This document shows positions 1 through 11,700 of a DNA stretch of 64,000 nt, piece by piece; the first letter of the stretch is position 1; the number at the start of each line of letters is the position of its first letter. The notes under the pieces were generated by a model, which ran no database searches, was not told where the DNA came from, and worked only from the letters and a program-made list of their open reading frames with translations. The position numbers and the translations under genes are program-made. Source of the DNA: Blasia pusilla. Lineage: Eukaryota > Marchantiophyta > Marchantiopsida > Blasiales. The stretch spans positions 43,338,001-43,402,000 of the forward strand of contig CM114272.1 of the NCBI GenBank assembly GCA_050084515.1, given 5' to 3'.

Positions 1-2676
1 TATAAAAACATTGAAGCGAGACAAAGCCAAGTTACCATCCTTCAGAGCTGGATTACGTAAAGAGATATTCATGGAGGTTGGCAGAATTTTGTCTGCATCA
101 AAGCAAACTCTTGGAATTGAAGGAGATATCCCTGTAATATTTGCATAGGAGAAAACAAGGATTAAGGAGAGGCCTAGGTGAGTGTTTGAGATTAAATACA
201 ACAAATTATAAGCCATTGAATAATTTTTTCCTTTTGAATACAACGTAATATTACAGAGTCATGTCTGACGGATGGGAGGCCAAGTATGATACCATGATTG
301 GGTTCTGTGGGCCCAAAGAGGCACACCAATGTTCATATGGAATGGAAGTATTGGTGAGGGAGGGTGATGAGGGCTACCACAAGATTGTAAGTACTTTCTA
401 GGGTTATTGTAAAGGCATGTATGCTAGAGTTATCATTGTAAATCCTCTTCATGAGTCTATGCCTAAATGGGCCATCTGTGTTATTGCCACGTGTAACAAG
501 TTCACTGCATAGTGGGTGAGACAACATTGGGTGCAGTTGAAAGCAATGTGGGATGAGTATTGTCGAGTTGATGTCGGGTCGTTATTAGGACATGTCAGTG
601 ACAGGGATACTCGTCGTAGAAAACTAATGATGGATGATTTTAGGGGTGTTAACTCTACTGCACCTAGATATAGTGTGGGGTGGGAAGGATGGCAATATTC
701 AGTCTCTATTCTTCTTAATGGTGATCTGTATGGCTTTGGAGACCAGGATGCACCTCACGATGGGAAGAAAGCAATTAATCTATTGGATAGATGCTCAGCT
801 ACTTGTGTCCTTGGAGATTAACACGCATCTTTGTCATATATAAAAATTGTCTATAACCACTACAAAATTCATGAGCATGGCTTGAAGTGGGATGATGTGA
901 ATAGGACTGATAGGAAAAATTGGGCTAGGCCTCAACGAATTGCTTCAAAGAGAGTGCAAGCTTGTTTGCAAGATATGTTTGAGAGAATGGATGCTCGCCA
1001 TGACAAAATCCTAGGGATCCAACTACACTTGGAGGTTTGTGGTAATTTCATTGATATTTTCTTCTCACGTAAGCATGACTTGAGGAGTCGTGTAGTTTTG
1101 GCATCTAAAGTGTCGTGGTTCTTTCGACTGTGGAGACTTTGGCTGCGATATGGTGATTATTCTGCGACGGGGAGTGTAGGATCTGTTACAGAGAAGAACA
1201 TGATATTTGTGCAAGCTTTCCATGATATCAACATGTCTTGCCATTTTATTGTATTACTAATGTGTGCTTTCCGTGACAAGTATCCATACTTGCAAGTTCC
1301 ATTTCACCTCCTAGGATCTAATTGTTGTGAGATCTTCTTCAGCAAGGTAGGTGGAATGAGTGGCCATGAATGGAACTATGATTTTGGGTCTTTGGTGGAT
1401 AGTGCAGTGGGATTGAATAGATTGGCTGGCTTGGAATTTGGACAAGAAGGATTAAAGATTGGTCGCTCTCATCCAAAGCAAGATCACGTGTGGGGAACTC
1501 TCCATCCGTTAGGTATAGGAGAAGATGCTCCTTACCTGTTTGACTATTCATTAATTCAGACTAATGAGCTAGTAGTTCATGCCCTTAAAGAGGGTTTGGA
1601 TGAAGCAAAATCAATATTGAGCAGGTTGAGTATGTCTCCTAGGTCCTCTTTGCCTACAAGTCAGAGGCGATGGTGGTTGCATCCATAAGATCTGGAGGCA
1701 GAGACGTGGCTTGATTCTGCTGTTATAAATGAGGCAGTTGCATGTGATGACTCTGAGGATTTCGTAGGACATAGACCAACACTAGCCTCGCCCACCCGAC
1801 GAGTCTAGTGTTGATGAATGAGAAGTTGATGACCCAATATAGAGGGATTTCAATAGTCTTGATGCTTGGGAAAGTGATGCACCGACCTTTGTTGAATCTA
1901 GAGTGATTGGTGAGGACTTGGCTGAGGATGAAGATAACAATCCATCCATAGAGATAGAAACATTGGGACATGAGGTAAGGCATGTATTCAGTTCAATTCT
2001 ACAAGAGTGCACAGATGGAGATCCTCATCAAGTTGTGCCTATTGTGACATTTGAGGGCAAAATATACTACAAGTCCACTTTGGTGAGTGATTGGGCTGCA
2101 ATCCTTTCATTTCTAAAGATAGGCTAACACAGACGTCAGAGAAAACATATTACACTACAGGTAAGGTAAAAGAACCAACTAATCCAAATTTCCCAACTTG
2201 TTATGTTGACATTGGAAGAGATAAAGCTGTTTTGTTTGAGTCTACTACACAAGTTGGCCCTTCTATTAGATCAAGTAAGTCAAAGAAGAGAAAACAAAAA
2301 GACTTGGATGAGAACAGAATAGTCCTTACAAAGGAGTTTTGGTTAGGTCGCATTCTATTCATCAAACAGAAATATGATAGTCAATGGGGTAGATATAGAT
2401 CTCCTATTGATCTTTTGGACCGGCCTGTCCCAAAAGATGGACAGACAGGCAATGTTTGTCAGATTATTGTGCAATTGGTATCGGCGCACAGGTAAGAGCA
2501 ACACCTTGTTCACATATGATACATGTGATGGCCAATATATTGACATTGAAATTATGATTTCAAATGTGAGCTTGTCCATGAAGCCAAGTCTTACATCTAG
2601 GATATATGAATTGGATAACGGCAATTTACAAGTGGTCAACGATTACATCCGCAGCGTGTCATCTTTTGCCAAGTGA
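1..2676 (+). pseudogene. DDE-type transposase-like relic, superfamily unassigned
   Basis: A long coding relic running in from the left edge. An exon to 177, a GTGAGT...ACAG intron at 178-256 and the reading frame from 257 join in phase. The frame then continues to 1690, broken by TAG 146-148, TAG 399-401, TAG 510-512 and TAA 819-821. Around 740-780 it encodes DQDAPHDGKK followed by a leucine-rich stretch, and around 1320-1350 it encodes NCCEIFFSKVGG. In many RNase H-fold transposases an acidic residue in a DxxH context and a late Glu before FFS are the second and third catalytic acids, so I infer a DDE transposase. A downstream piece (1903-2495) encodes KSTLVS...NPFISKDRLT and a basic KSKKRKQKD run, with a frameshift near 2088. 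No ordinary host gene family is recognised. It could instead be an unknown domesticated gene, but the stops argue for decay. Confidence 0.45.
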
Positions 2677-2820
2677 TGTGCATGTTATAGAGTGAAGTCA
2701 TTTTCTGAGTTAATGATAGGCTAGTTTTGGGAGGGGATAGGTGAGGGGGATGGGGGCGTGGCCATATGAGCATCCTGCCCATACTGAGGTTCAATTCCTC
2801 TCTGACATAGGGGTCAAAGT

Positions 2821-2868
2821 AATGGGGAAACTAAATATTGAGTTAATGGGGACACTAAATATTGAGTC
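2821..2868. repeat. 24-bp direct duplication
   Basis: Two adjacent 24-bp units (2821-2844 and 2845-2868) that differ at two positions and end in TAAATATTGAGTY. No coding frame or known element accounts for them. Confidence 0.8.
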
Positions 2869-3199
2869 AGTGGAAACATGCAAATAATTCCACCTAAAAT
2901 ATCAGTACTATGTTTGGCAATTGCTTGGGTATTGTTGAAGGCTTTTAATAGCCTCTTATCAAGTGCAACAACACAAGACCGCCACGCGAACGGGTACTTA
3001 TCTTTACTTTCAAGCCCCTAAAAAAATCAAGGATAGAAATTTATTTAACAAAATATAGGGATCATAATTTTTGAAAATGCACGGATTTAAAGTAAGTAAG
3101 GGGGAGGAAAAACAAATTCACTTATAAGTTAGGGGTTTTCTGACCCCAAAACGTTATAGGTGATGTAGGAGGTATACATAAAGTGTCCCCCCTCAAGTC
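2869..3199. other. No recognisable gene
   Basis: Unassigned DNA between the transposase relic and the truncated end of element copy 1. The homology of copy 1 to the other element copies stops close to 3200. I see nothing else here. Confidence 0.5.
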
Positions 3200-4085
3200 C
3201 TAAAAACATTTCTCAACGTAGGGGAGGTGTTCATAAGAAGCACCCCCTCTTGCACACGTATCTGTACGGTCCGGTCCAACATCGCGTACCATGACTGGAT
3301 AGCCTGAACCTCTGTCACTCCATCAGTGACGTTAATCAACGAGCGCAGCGCAAGCGGGGGTAGGCCTCATGCAAACTCTCACCCGGGCGCCTCTGGAAGT
3401 CGTGGATGCTCTGCAACTTCTTCGTCCGTAACCCTTGGTAGCTCGCCCTCAACTCAGCGAAGACCTCAACCACGGGATTGAACCTGGGACAAACTCAACT
3501 ACACGACGCAACTGCTCCAGTATGAGTCACCCCACCTACAATATCACAGGTGGAGGAACCCTCTCCTGACTTCTCCTCCTCATCTGGCAACGGCTCAGTC
3601 CATGACACATAGTGTGGGTCATAGTAGAGTCTCTAGGTCTCAATCTCATGGGCATATCTCTACGAGGACTCATGGTAGTCATCCATGGGTGCCCCCTGTA
3701 AATGCAGGAACATACCGTTCCATGTTGTAAACGGGTTGAACTCTCTAGAGTTCCTAGCCCGCTATGAGTCACACCAACTCCTAAACTCAACAATGAAGTC
3801 GTGTAACTCTATAGTGCCTATAGCACCTAAAAACCTATGTATACGTGGTCCTCTACCCCGATCATCCATCTCGTACGCCTAACTGGTAGGACCATTCAAT
3901 GTGTTCGGTAGAGCACTAGCACATTCCTCTACACTCTCCCCCTCATTTGAAGATGACACAACAAGAGATCGAGGAGGTCTCTCACACGCTGGGTAAACCC
4001 TCTAGAGCTCCTCTCAGGTCCATCACCTCACCTCTTAAAGTCCCAAAAGGATGCCGTGATGACCCTTGTGCCCCTCTCACACGAT
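3200..4085 (-). pseudogene. gag: gag fragment, element copy 1
   Basis: Minus-strand gag N-terminal two thirds. It is recognised by alignment with copy 6 (56923-57830) through shared blocks: the GxIELHDF and RSWCD segments, NSREFN, EGAPMDDYHE, EIEAW and the stretch before the MNTSPTLRD-like segment. Gag is the structural protein that packages element RNA. The frame is broken repeatedly and no start codon is obvious in any copy: the homologous region in copies 1, 4 and 6 opens without an ATG. The fragment ends at about 3200 with no zinc knuckle. Confidence 0.7.
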
Positions 4086-5379
4086 CACTCCCAATCTCGC
4101 AAGTAATCACTCAATCACTCAATCCAACATGCGGCACTTAATCCATACTCTCTCACTAAGACGTGTGTTGTGCGGCAACAAGCGATGTCATACGGCAAAT
4201 CGTCTACTATCCTATCATCTCATTGACAAGATACATCCTCAACTCTAGACATCCCACACAGGTCTATGTCCCCTAACCCATACATCAATGATGCTCTCAC
4301 ATCAACATGAAACCTAATATCCCAAATAACTGCCCAATACTTGAAAATCCCTAACACGTGCAGGACAAAATACCAGAATGGATAACCTAACAACAAGTGT
4401 TGATGTCGCGCCTTAGCAACTGGAAAACCTCGACCCCAACTCGGTCGTGAAGACAACTCCTCCAAGTAGCAAGTTGTACTCCTCTGTTACTGACGATGCT
4501 CAAATCTCCTCGATGTGCGGTGCAGGTCTAGCAGTTCAGTGCGGCACTCACGGCACGGAATGGCTACAAACCCCACGGCACTCGGTAATAGGGTGCGTCA
4601 CTCAACGGCATGCCCTCCTCAATAGCAATATACGCTGTGCTCTCCAGTGATGGTGCAGCTTGGCGATCGAGACGGTGTGGTGCGACCACAAGTAGCACGA
4701 CGCGACAATCGACGGCGCGTTGCGGCTATTGGCGTCACGACACCGTACTCGATCATCCTCGAGCAGCTACAAATCACCGAATAGCAAAGCGGACGGAACA
4801 CTATGACCCCATCAATCCAAAAATGCAAACGGCCGTCCGCAAACACAGGCACACGTGGTCTGGGACATAGATTCACACTTCCGACTCTGCGGGCGGCAAT
4901 AACGTAGGGTCGGACGGAGCAACGCACAACGGCTCAGTATTTTTTTGGCACTAGGAGGTCTGACAATTGGGTAGCGGCCCTGAAGCATCGACGGACCACA
5001 CAAAATACAACCGCGGTAGCAAGTGCACAGCCGGTTTGCGCTTCTCTGAGACAGTTGGCTAGGTCTCGGTAGGACAGACGTTGTCCCCCTCCAAATTTTA
5101 TTTTATTTTATTTTATTTTTTAACTAGAATAACGTCAGGAGAAAATTGGATCTCCACTATCTTTCCTTACTTGACAACCCTTCTCTTGACAGGTCTACAA
5201 ATTGAATGTCTTACCACAAATCCCTCCTAAGATTGAGGGTCACCGACCCCCAAAAATGGGATCTACTCACCCTACCTCCAAATAGCTGAATTCACTTGTC
5301 CCATCCACCAAGTAAACCGATTTTTTTTCTACCTCTCAAGAAAGAATTTCTACCCAAAAAAATTGAAATTTCACTCACA
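4086..5379 (-). other. 5' leader of element copy 1
   Basis: Sequence between gag and the LTR that matches the leaders of copy 4 (17282-18060) and copy 6 (56258-56922), including a block rich in GGCGTCACG/CGTGACGCC around 4720-4740. It has no open frame of note. A poly-T/ATTTT run lies near 5100. I could not identify a tRNA primer-binding site. Confidence 0.55.
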
Positions 5380-6421
5380 GCTTGGTACAGTGGCTATGGC
5401 AGCCCAACAAAAATGATCATAACTCCGTGATCCAATCTCCAAATTGTGCACCATTTCTTCAAAAGCGTATACCACTCCTTGATCTACAACCTAGTTAAAT
5501 TGGTTTCTCCATTTGAATTTCCACCAAAAATTGACAAGGATTTTTGTGCAGCCCAACATCTCTTTCTCCTACGCAAAATTTGGCAGCGGTTCCGCGCTGA
5601 TTTCTCCCAACGAAAATGTAAAACCTGTGAAAATAAAAATCAGTAAGCTACATGGTGCTTCCAAGAGCATTAGCATGGGGAAATTCACCCCCATACTCAA
5701 TCCCTATAAAAAATTGGGCAGCGCTTCCGCGCTCCACTCTTCCACACGAAAAATCGGCAAAGGAATCATCTAAAGTAAGCAACTCTTGCACCGGTGAGCA
5801 CTCCCATGAACCACTGAACGGGGAATACGATCCCCAACCTGCAAAACCAGCAAGTGACTAGCAAGCTCCCCCATGAAGCTCTCTCACTCACGCATTCTCT
5901 CTTTGTAAATCAAGTAGATCCAATCTCTCTCAACACCATAGGTCTCAAATGTGTGCACTGTCTCTCAATGTCAAACCGAACCCACTCTCCTAATGAGAGC
6001 CTTAAGTTACACTCACAAGGCAAGGGACCATAACTCTTCCGCCTCAAGCCAAGAGGTAACGAGGTTCAACAAAGACAGAATGAGCTCTCAAGCTCTCTCT
6101 CCTTGAGGTATACCCCCTTCCCTCTCCCAAACTCTCTCCTCAGTAACCTATGCTCGTTAGTCATATGCTTGGCTCTTGACTTGCTGTAGCGGGTCAAGAG
6201 TCACTTCCCAAAGTGGAAAGTCAACTCTACCAAATATGGAAACCTAGCCAAAATAGTAAGTTTTTCTCTATGGCTCCAAATGAGCCGAAACAAAGGGAAA
6301 ACCTGCTCTCTCAGGTTTCCCGCGAGCTCAGCAGGCCATCCTCGACCTCTTGAGCATGTTCTCCTCTATACACGAAGGCGCTCAACCAGATCTCTCCGAT
6401 CTATCCTAAAAAGTTGTGACA
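5380..6421 (-). repeat. LTR shared by element copies 1 and 2
   Basis: Minus-strand LTR. Its 5' end is set at 6421 because TGTCAC begins there and the LTRs of copy 4 (19169 and 17145) and copy 6 (53552) begin with the same hexamer next to unrelated flanks. Shared blocks are the GATAGATCGGTGAGATC-like start, the GTTTCGGCTCAT block, the CTCTCTC-rich centre and two copies of GCAGCG(C/G)TTCCGCGC at 5583-5597 and 5718-5732. The 3' boundary is approximate (homology fades near 5380-5400). It acts as the 3' LTR of copy 2 and the 5' LTR of copy 1. Confidence 0.7.
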
Positions 6422-6580
6422 AGTCGCTCTAACTCTAGATAGCCATCTATCCCTACCTACCATGACATACATCTCTCGGACGCCAAGAGCAAAAAGACCG
6501 AATGCTCATGTGGCCCCATTGTTAGTCACCTTCTTGTCATCCATGTCACATACACAAGTCAGAATCTAGCTCTACCTACT

Positions 6581-8133
6581 CTATGTACATATGGGACACG
6601 TCCATTGTCCCTGAGGAACCCTAGTGAGAGGTGGCGTCAAACATGCCATATGCCATCCTCGATCTCGAACACCCATAAAAAACTAGCTTAGTGGATGCAC
6701 CACGGGCGGAACCACACAACATACATCGCAAGCCTGCAAGAACTATTGCTAAGCTCAGATGAATTGTACCATCAATGTTAGGAAGGTGACATGGTGCACA
6801 ATTACGCACATGGTCTTTCCAAACCATACCATCGAGTCTCTCCAATGAGAGAACACCAGATGGTATAATCTCACACACTCTCAAGATGGTGCGCCCTGCA
6901 GTCACATCCAATGTCGTGGATGCCATCTCATGTAAGTAGTCATAGTCTCCTTGATGAAACCTCCGGATTGTAGATCGATAACCACCTCCCCGAGTAGTCG
7001 CATACCTCAATGTATCCCGATGCTACGCAATCGCTAAGTTCTCAAATGCCATGGGCATCACTCTCCGAAACAACTCAGCCCTCTGAATACATGCTTGCAT
7101 CCATACAATAGGGTCATCAAGGTTGAACACCTCACCAATAGCTTGATGAATGGCTGCACGTAAATCTGGCTCTCGGCCATAAAGTAGGAAGTATGGTGAG
7201 AAAGACGCTAAGGATGCTAGCTTGCTAAGTCTGTATCCCATTGCCAACCACGGCAACTAAAGGTCCCAATATCCTAGGTGACCTCTTTGCAAGCCAAACT
7301 TACGCAATCCTCTCTTCATCATCTGCACAATCCTCTCCGCTAGTCCATCCGCCTCAAGATGATCTCGCGAAGTGGTGCGGTGGTCGATTAACGCCTTATC
7401 ACACAAGGCCTGAAACTCCCCGCGGAACTTTGTACCATGGTCTGTCAATACCTCAACTAGTACGCCATAAATGACTCTGCACTCAATCTAGGAAGGCATA
7501 CGCTACTCTCTCACTCGTTTTGTCAGGAAATGCAACCAACTCTATCCACCTCAAGAAGTCTCTGACCATTACCAACATATAACAACTATGGCGCTCCGTC
7601 AAAGATAAAGGTCTTGCAAAATCCAAACTCCATCTATAACCTAAACCCATAATCAGAAGTGGATGCAACTGTGGAGTTGGAGCATTGAACGATACTCGGA
7701 CCCGATCACAAACCATGCACTTGGAAATAAACTGCTGAACATCAGTCTGCATGCCTCGCCATCAATATTGTATTTGGAGCAAGTTGTACGTCTGCTTCAC
7801 TCCAAAATGACCCAACTCCTCATAGGCATGACGCACCAGACGTGCCCTTTGTGAAAGATGAGGCACTACACGCACTCAACCATCCTCCCAAACTCGCAAC
7901 ACATGTGTCCCCTCCCACCGAAACTGTCAAGCTCGTTGTAGGATCCGATCTCTAACTCTAGCATCCACTATGCTTGCAACGCTGCCAGTACGCAGGTACT
8001 CCAAGACTACTCCATTGTCGTGAATATCTCGACCACTTGTCATCTCCTCACTGGCCTCTGGATCTAAGGACTCTCCATCAAACCTTGCCATCGAAGTCTC
8101 AGCAATCTGGCTCTCCATAGCCGACAAGCCCAA
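6581..8133 (-). pseudogene. Integrase with C-terminal PHD finger, copy 2
   Basis: Integrase inserts the element cDNA into host DNA. Visible parts in order are: a linker; the HHCC zinc region (ELGHFGV, then KCMVCD); the catalytic core with Asp in LDFA, Asp in VLTDHGTKFRG (about 7440) and Glu in ADGLAERI; the conserved RGGGYR; an SH3-like tail (ILRVCE...SGVL) ending CAPCHLPN; and the PHD finger at 6587-6725. The PHD has CMLC, then FYGC (first Cys lost), and after a one-base frameshift [10 protein letters not shown] and QWTCPICT, with stop TAG at 6581-6583. There are several other breaks. No chromodomain is present. Confidence 0.8.
6587..6725 (-). pseudogene. PHD finger at the integrase C-terminus, copy 2
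   Basis: Read with one frameshift, the spacing is CxxC, a gap, xxxC, WHxxC, then WxCxxC, with the hallmark PPL and VPxGxW of PHD fingers. Copy 6 (63663-63797) gives the same pattern with the third Cys intact. PHD fingers bind histone H3 tails in a methylation-dependent way. By position this one replaces the chromodomain found at the integrase end of chromoviruses. Confidence 0.8.
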
Positions 8134-9692
8134 ATAGGCTGACTTGTGCCATTATGGCACCAACTCCTCATCACCCTCACCATGCCAACTAGCTCTAGTT
8201 GCATCTCGTTGACTCGAGCATGGGTTACGGCACATACCATTTGCATCTTGGTTGAGCATCCCAAGTCTATGCACCACCTGGAAATATTACTCCAACAAAA
8301 GATCACACCTTGCAAGCTTCCCTGTAAGCTTTTCGAACTCCATCAACCACTTAAGTGCTGATGATCAGTAATAATGGTAAAGGGGTTGCTGAATAAATAA
8401 CACCTAAAATGCGTGATGGCCCACACTATAGCCAAGCACTCACTCTCATATGAGCTATACTTTGCCTCTATAATGTTGTTCGAGCGACTAGCGTAAGCCA
8501 CCACAAAGTGTCTACCCTCATCGTCATGGTGAATGAGCACAACTCCAAGCCCCAACATGCTCCAATCGATATACAACTGGAAAGGACGCCCCCTGATTGA
8601 TCTCCTCATTTTGGGCGCGGATGTCAACCTATCCTTGAGCTGCTGAAATGCTCTCTCATGTTCATCCCCCCAATACCACTCTTAATCCACCTTGGTCAGC
8701 AAGGTTAGCGGCTTTGCAATCGAACTGAAACCCTTGACGTACCGTCAATAGAAGTTCGCCAATCCCATGAATGCACGAACTCAACTCACATCTGTAGGGC
8801 ATGGAATGCTTGAAATAGCCTCTACCTTTATCTATTGCATACCAAGGCCCCTTGGATATATTATATTACCCAAGTACTCAATCTAGTCATAGAAGAACGT
8901 GCACTTGCCTGGATGTAGCTTCAACCCATGTAACTGCAATCGTACAAACACCTCCTCTAGATGTCGCTCATGCTCCTCAACCGTGGTGCTAAGGACTAGG
9001 ATGTCATCAATATAACACCTAGCAAAATCTTGACCTGCCAAGATTCTATCTATGATCCTCTAAAACTCAGCCAGGGCATTTTTTAACCCAAATGGTAAGA
9101 ACCGCCAATAGTACAAGCAATCCTTCCTGTGAGGATCGATGCCCCAAAATGCCGTCTTCTGCCTGTCCTCCAATGTGATAGGCAGTTGAGGGTATCCGAC
9201 TTGAAGATCTAACAAATTGAAGATCTTTGCATGCCAAGTAGCATCAAAGATCTCTTCACGGGTAGGCATGGCATACCTATCAAACTTTGTCTATCGATTG
9301 ATAGGTCGGTAATCTCCACACATCCGCCTATCCATCCAGTTGCCATGCACATCCTTCTTGGCGGGCATGACAATGGCAGATGCATACTCTCCATGCGACA
9401 TCTCCACTTGTCCTACTCCAACCAAGTCCTGGATCCTACCGTGAATCACAGCCCTCTCCATATCATTATACCTGCAGGGTCTTCAGAAGATCGGCGTGTC
9501 TCTCGACAACTCAAGGCGGATTCCTGGACCCTTCAATGTACCTAAATCATGCATGCTAAATGCAAAAAAACTCCTATAACTCCTCTGGAACTGATGTATC
9601 CGGCGTCGCTCACCTCCTATCAACTTAGGTCCCATATCTAGCTCCCAAGTCTCCATCGTGACTATGGTAGGACTCTCTGACAAGGGTGTAGG
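8134..9692 (-). pseudogene. Reverse transcriptase-RNase H, copy 2
   Basis: Copies element RNA into DNA. Recognised by METWELDMGPKLIGG after the readthrough stop, the RxxHQFQRSYRS block, MPTREEIFD, LPFGLKNA, the catalytic YIDDILV near 9012, the RAFMGL-like thumb and the RNase H part FQLYIDWSMLGLGVVL...AYASRSN and ITDHQHL. Many stops and small deletions are present. It starts directly after TAG 9701-9699 and is in the same frame as the methyltransferase segment upstream. Confidence 0.8.
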
Positions 9693-9701
9693 TGGTTGCT
9701 A
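9693..9701 (-). promoter_or_regulatory. Putative leaky stop UAG-CAA-CCA, copy 2
   Basis: On the minus strand the in-frame stop TAG is followed by CAA CCA, which matches the tobamovirus-type readthrough consensus UAG-CAR-YYA. The same stop and context are found at the homologous point in copies 3, 5 and 6. Confidence 0.65.
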
Positions 9702-9839
9702 TGGTGCAACCCCATCTCACACAAGAGAACTCGGTTGCTCCCTTGCAGCCAATTGTAAACTCTGATCTCCACATGCAGTACCCGGAACCACGCTTGATGT
9801 TGTGGCTATCATCTCCTGGCGTACCTGCAAAACATCCCA

Positions 9840-10990
9840 AGAAGTCCAAGGGTGTCTCTCCCAATCACCCTTGGTGTGTCAATCACCTCGGGTCTAGCTC
9901 CCAACCACTACCTCAAACATCTTGGTAGACATGGGACTCACCAATGCAATAGCTGTAATCAATCGCAACCTCCAACGACGTTGCTCAGCTACTCCTAAGG
10001 TGAAAATTCATGTCAAGCAATTCAGGTTGATCATCTAACCCAAGACATGTTGTCGTGATGCCTCTAATAGAGACGGTATTGCCATCACTCTTGTGGGGAA
10101 TTCCATTGCTCGCTCTCGCTCATCAGCGTTGGGCTCCACCAACCACTATACCTGGTCATCCCAAAAAAAGCCAGACCCAGCGTCCTTGAATGCATAGGAA
10201 GCAAGAAAGGCTGCTTGTAGCATGCCAATCCTGTTGACCATAGTCAACAAAGGTCGATCATCATGTCATACTACTTGTGATCGACGACCTGGATCCAGAA
10301 TAGAATCCACCAACAAATGGGAGGGGCGCTCCGCTCTCACATATGCCCTTCGAAAAATCTAATGTGGCACCAAGTTGGTACACCAAAGACGCGGGTGATG
10401 TGCTTGTGAACCTACACTTGACGCATCCAACAACAATTCCAGGCCAATCCTTGCACACACCTGATGTGCACTCGTCACCGCGCGGGACCTCGAATCGCCC
10501 AAAATCGGCACATTCTCTAGAATGTATGCTGGAAAATGAGATTGATGCTCTTGCAAGTGTCGCAAGATCCGCATCATCTCCCAAAACAACCTGGATTGAG
10601 AGTCAGCTAACCCGCTGACTCATCCAACACTCTATTGGCCCTGACACGGCCAACTAACAATGACCAAATCTATGATCCCTATCCGCTCCAAGTTGTGCGC
10701 CCCCAACAATGAAATGTCCCTCGGTAGGGAACTTTGGTACCCCTGGATGGCGGACACAAAAAAAAAGTCGGGAAATCGGAGGCGTAATTGCGCCACATGA
10801 TGAAGTGAAGCCCGACTTGCAATATCATCAATCTCAACGTTTAGGTACTACTGCATGCGTACTCCTTCCTGCAAAACAACAACTAAGCTATTGTTGATCC
10901 CTCCAAAGAGATCCAACACGCGAATACCCTCCTTTGGGATGCACCACACAATTGAGGTGGTATCCAAAGGGGTCATAGTAGCACTCTTGG
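9840..10990 (-). pseudogene. Cytosine-5 DNA methyltransferase domain, copy 2
   Basis: A C5 DNA methyltransferase would transfer a methyl group from S-adenosylmethionine to cytosine. Motif I is VLDLFGGI (DLFGG at 10899-10913), motif IV is SWPCQGQ (Pro-Cys-Gln at 10641-10649, catalytic Cys intact), motif VI is YILENVPILG (Glu-Asn-Val at 10509-10517), and a motif VIII-like HHPRLWCTNL follows. The order is the ordinary I-IV-VI-VIII-X, not the permuted plant DRM order. The PRLWxTN block resembles the DNMT3-type RYFWGN, so I infer a DNMT3-like relative, although PCQ is more typical of DNMT1/CMT enzymes. Stops and frameshifts make it inactive. Confidence 0.8.
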
Positions 10991-11239
10991 CTACCTTGGG
11001 TTCCTATGACCCATCACGCTGTGGTGCAGATGTCTCACTCCATGCCGTCTGCACGTGCTCATCGGATAAACATCAAAGCGCCTCACTCGAGCCCCATAGC
11101 CGCACCTCTCCTCCACAGAATGATGCGGCTACTATAACACTCCTCTCCCTATAAGTGTAACGCGAGGGATGTCCTCTGCATGTACATGCCCCTCAATCAA
11201 GTCACAAGGTCACGTGATAGCCCTACTAAACTCGGCTAA

Positions 11240-11700
11240 TGTCACCATCTCTCATGGCCGTCGCTTGATCAGTGTATTTATGAATCGAATGGGTAATGAG
11301 CTAAGGCACCCATCATCTGATTGCCATTGTGGTCTGTAGGACGCTAACTCCTCCCAGTAATCCAAGGCAAACCCCATCGGGTACAACACTGCTCCACCAA
11401 CCAAGATGTCGTAGGACTCTACATCGATGACTATCGCCTTGGCTTGGACAATGGACTCATCTGTAGGATGTCCGGGGCGAATCCTCACCACGATCTCCTA
11501 TCGGGTGATATACTGTATGGTACTTGCTCCACCCAAGGATGTATGTATCCGGAATGGACAATACTCCATATCAGCCCTCTTCAGGACCAACCCTGTAAAT
11601 GCCGCTTTCCCCAACATCAGGGGTACGGTTGCGCTCCTGAATCTAACAAGATATGTTGCGGACAAAAAAATCTACCTCTTAGACTTACTAACTAGAAGAT
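11240..11700 (-). pseudogene. Retroviral-type aspartic protease region, copy 2
   Basis: Processes the polyprotein. The catalytic LLDSGAQP is visible (Asp-Ser-Gly-Ala at 11632-11643), followed after a frameshift by the LGK...GL and CPFWIQT-like blocks shared with copies 5 and 6, then VRIRPGHPTDES and YDILVGGAVLYPMGF. In copy 6 the triad is DSR and in copy 5 DSV, so only this copy keeps the active-site triplet. A TAG at the position that is CAA in copy 6 breaks the frame (near 11484). Confidence 0.7.

Larger units (their letters stand above)
3200..6421 (-). mobile_element. Ty3/gypsy element copy 1: LTR, leader, truncated gag
   Basis: Minus-strand fragment. Reading downward from 6421 there is an LTR beginning TGTCAC, then the GC-rich leader, then gag, which stops near 3200. 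The gag and leader match copies 2, 4 and 6. The LTR is the same one that ends copy 2, so copies 1 and 2 form LTR-internal-LTR-internal with a single shared LTR. That arrangement normally arises by recombination between LTRs of neighbouring or sister copies. Everything after mid-gag is missing from copy 1. Confidence 0.75.

Noticed and set aside
6422-6760. Chromodomain at the integrase end
   Set aside because: The usual aromatic cage and YLVKWKG-type core are absent; the Cys/His spacing is that of a PHD finger.
11480-11486. TAG in the protease region of copy 2 as a second leaky stop
   Set aside because: Copy 6 has CAA at this position and the downstream context is not CAR-YYA, so it is an ordinary mutation.
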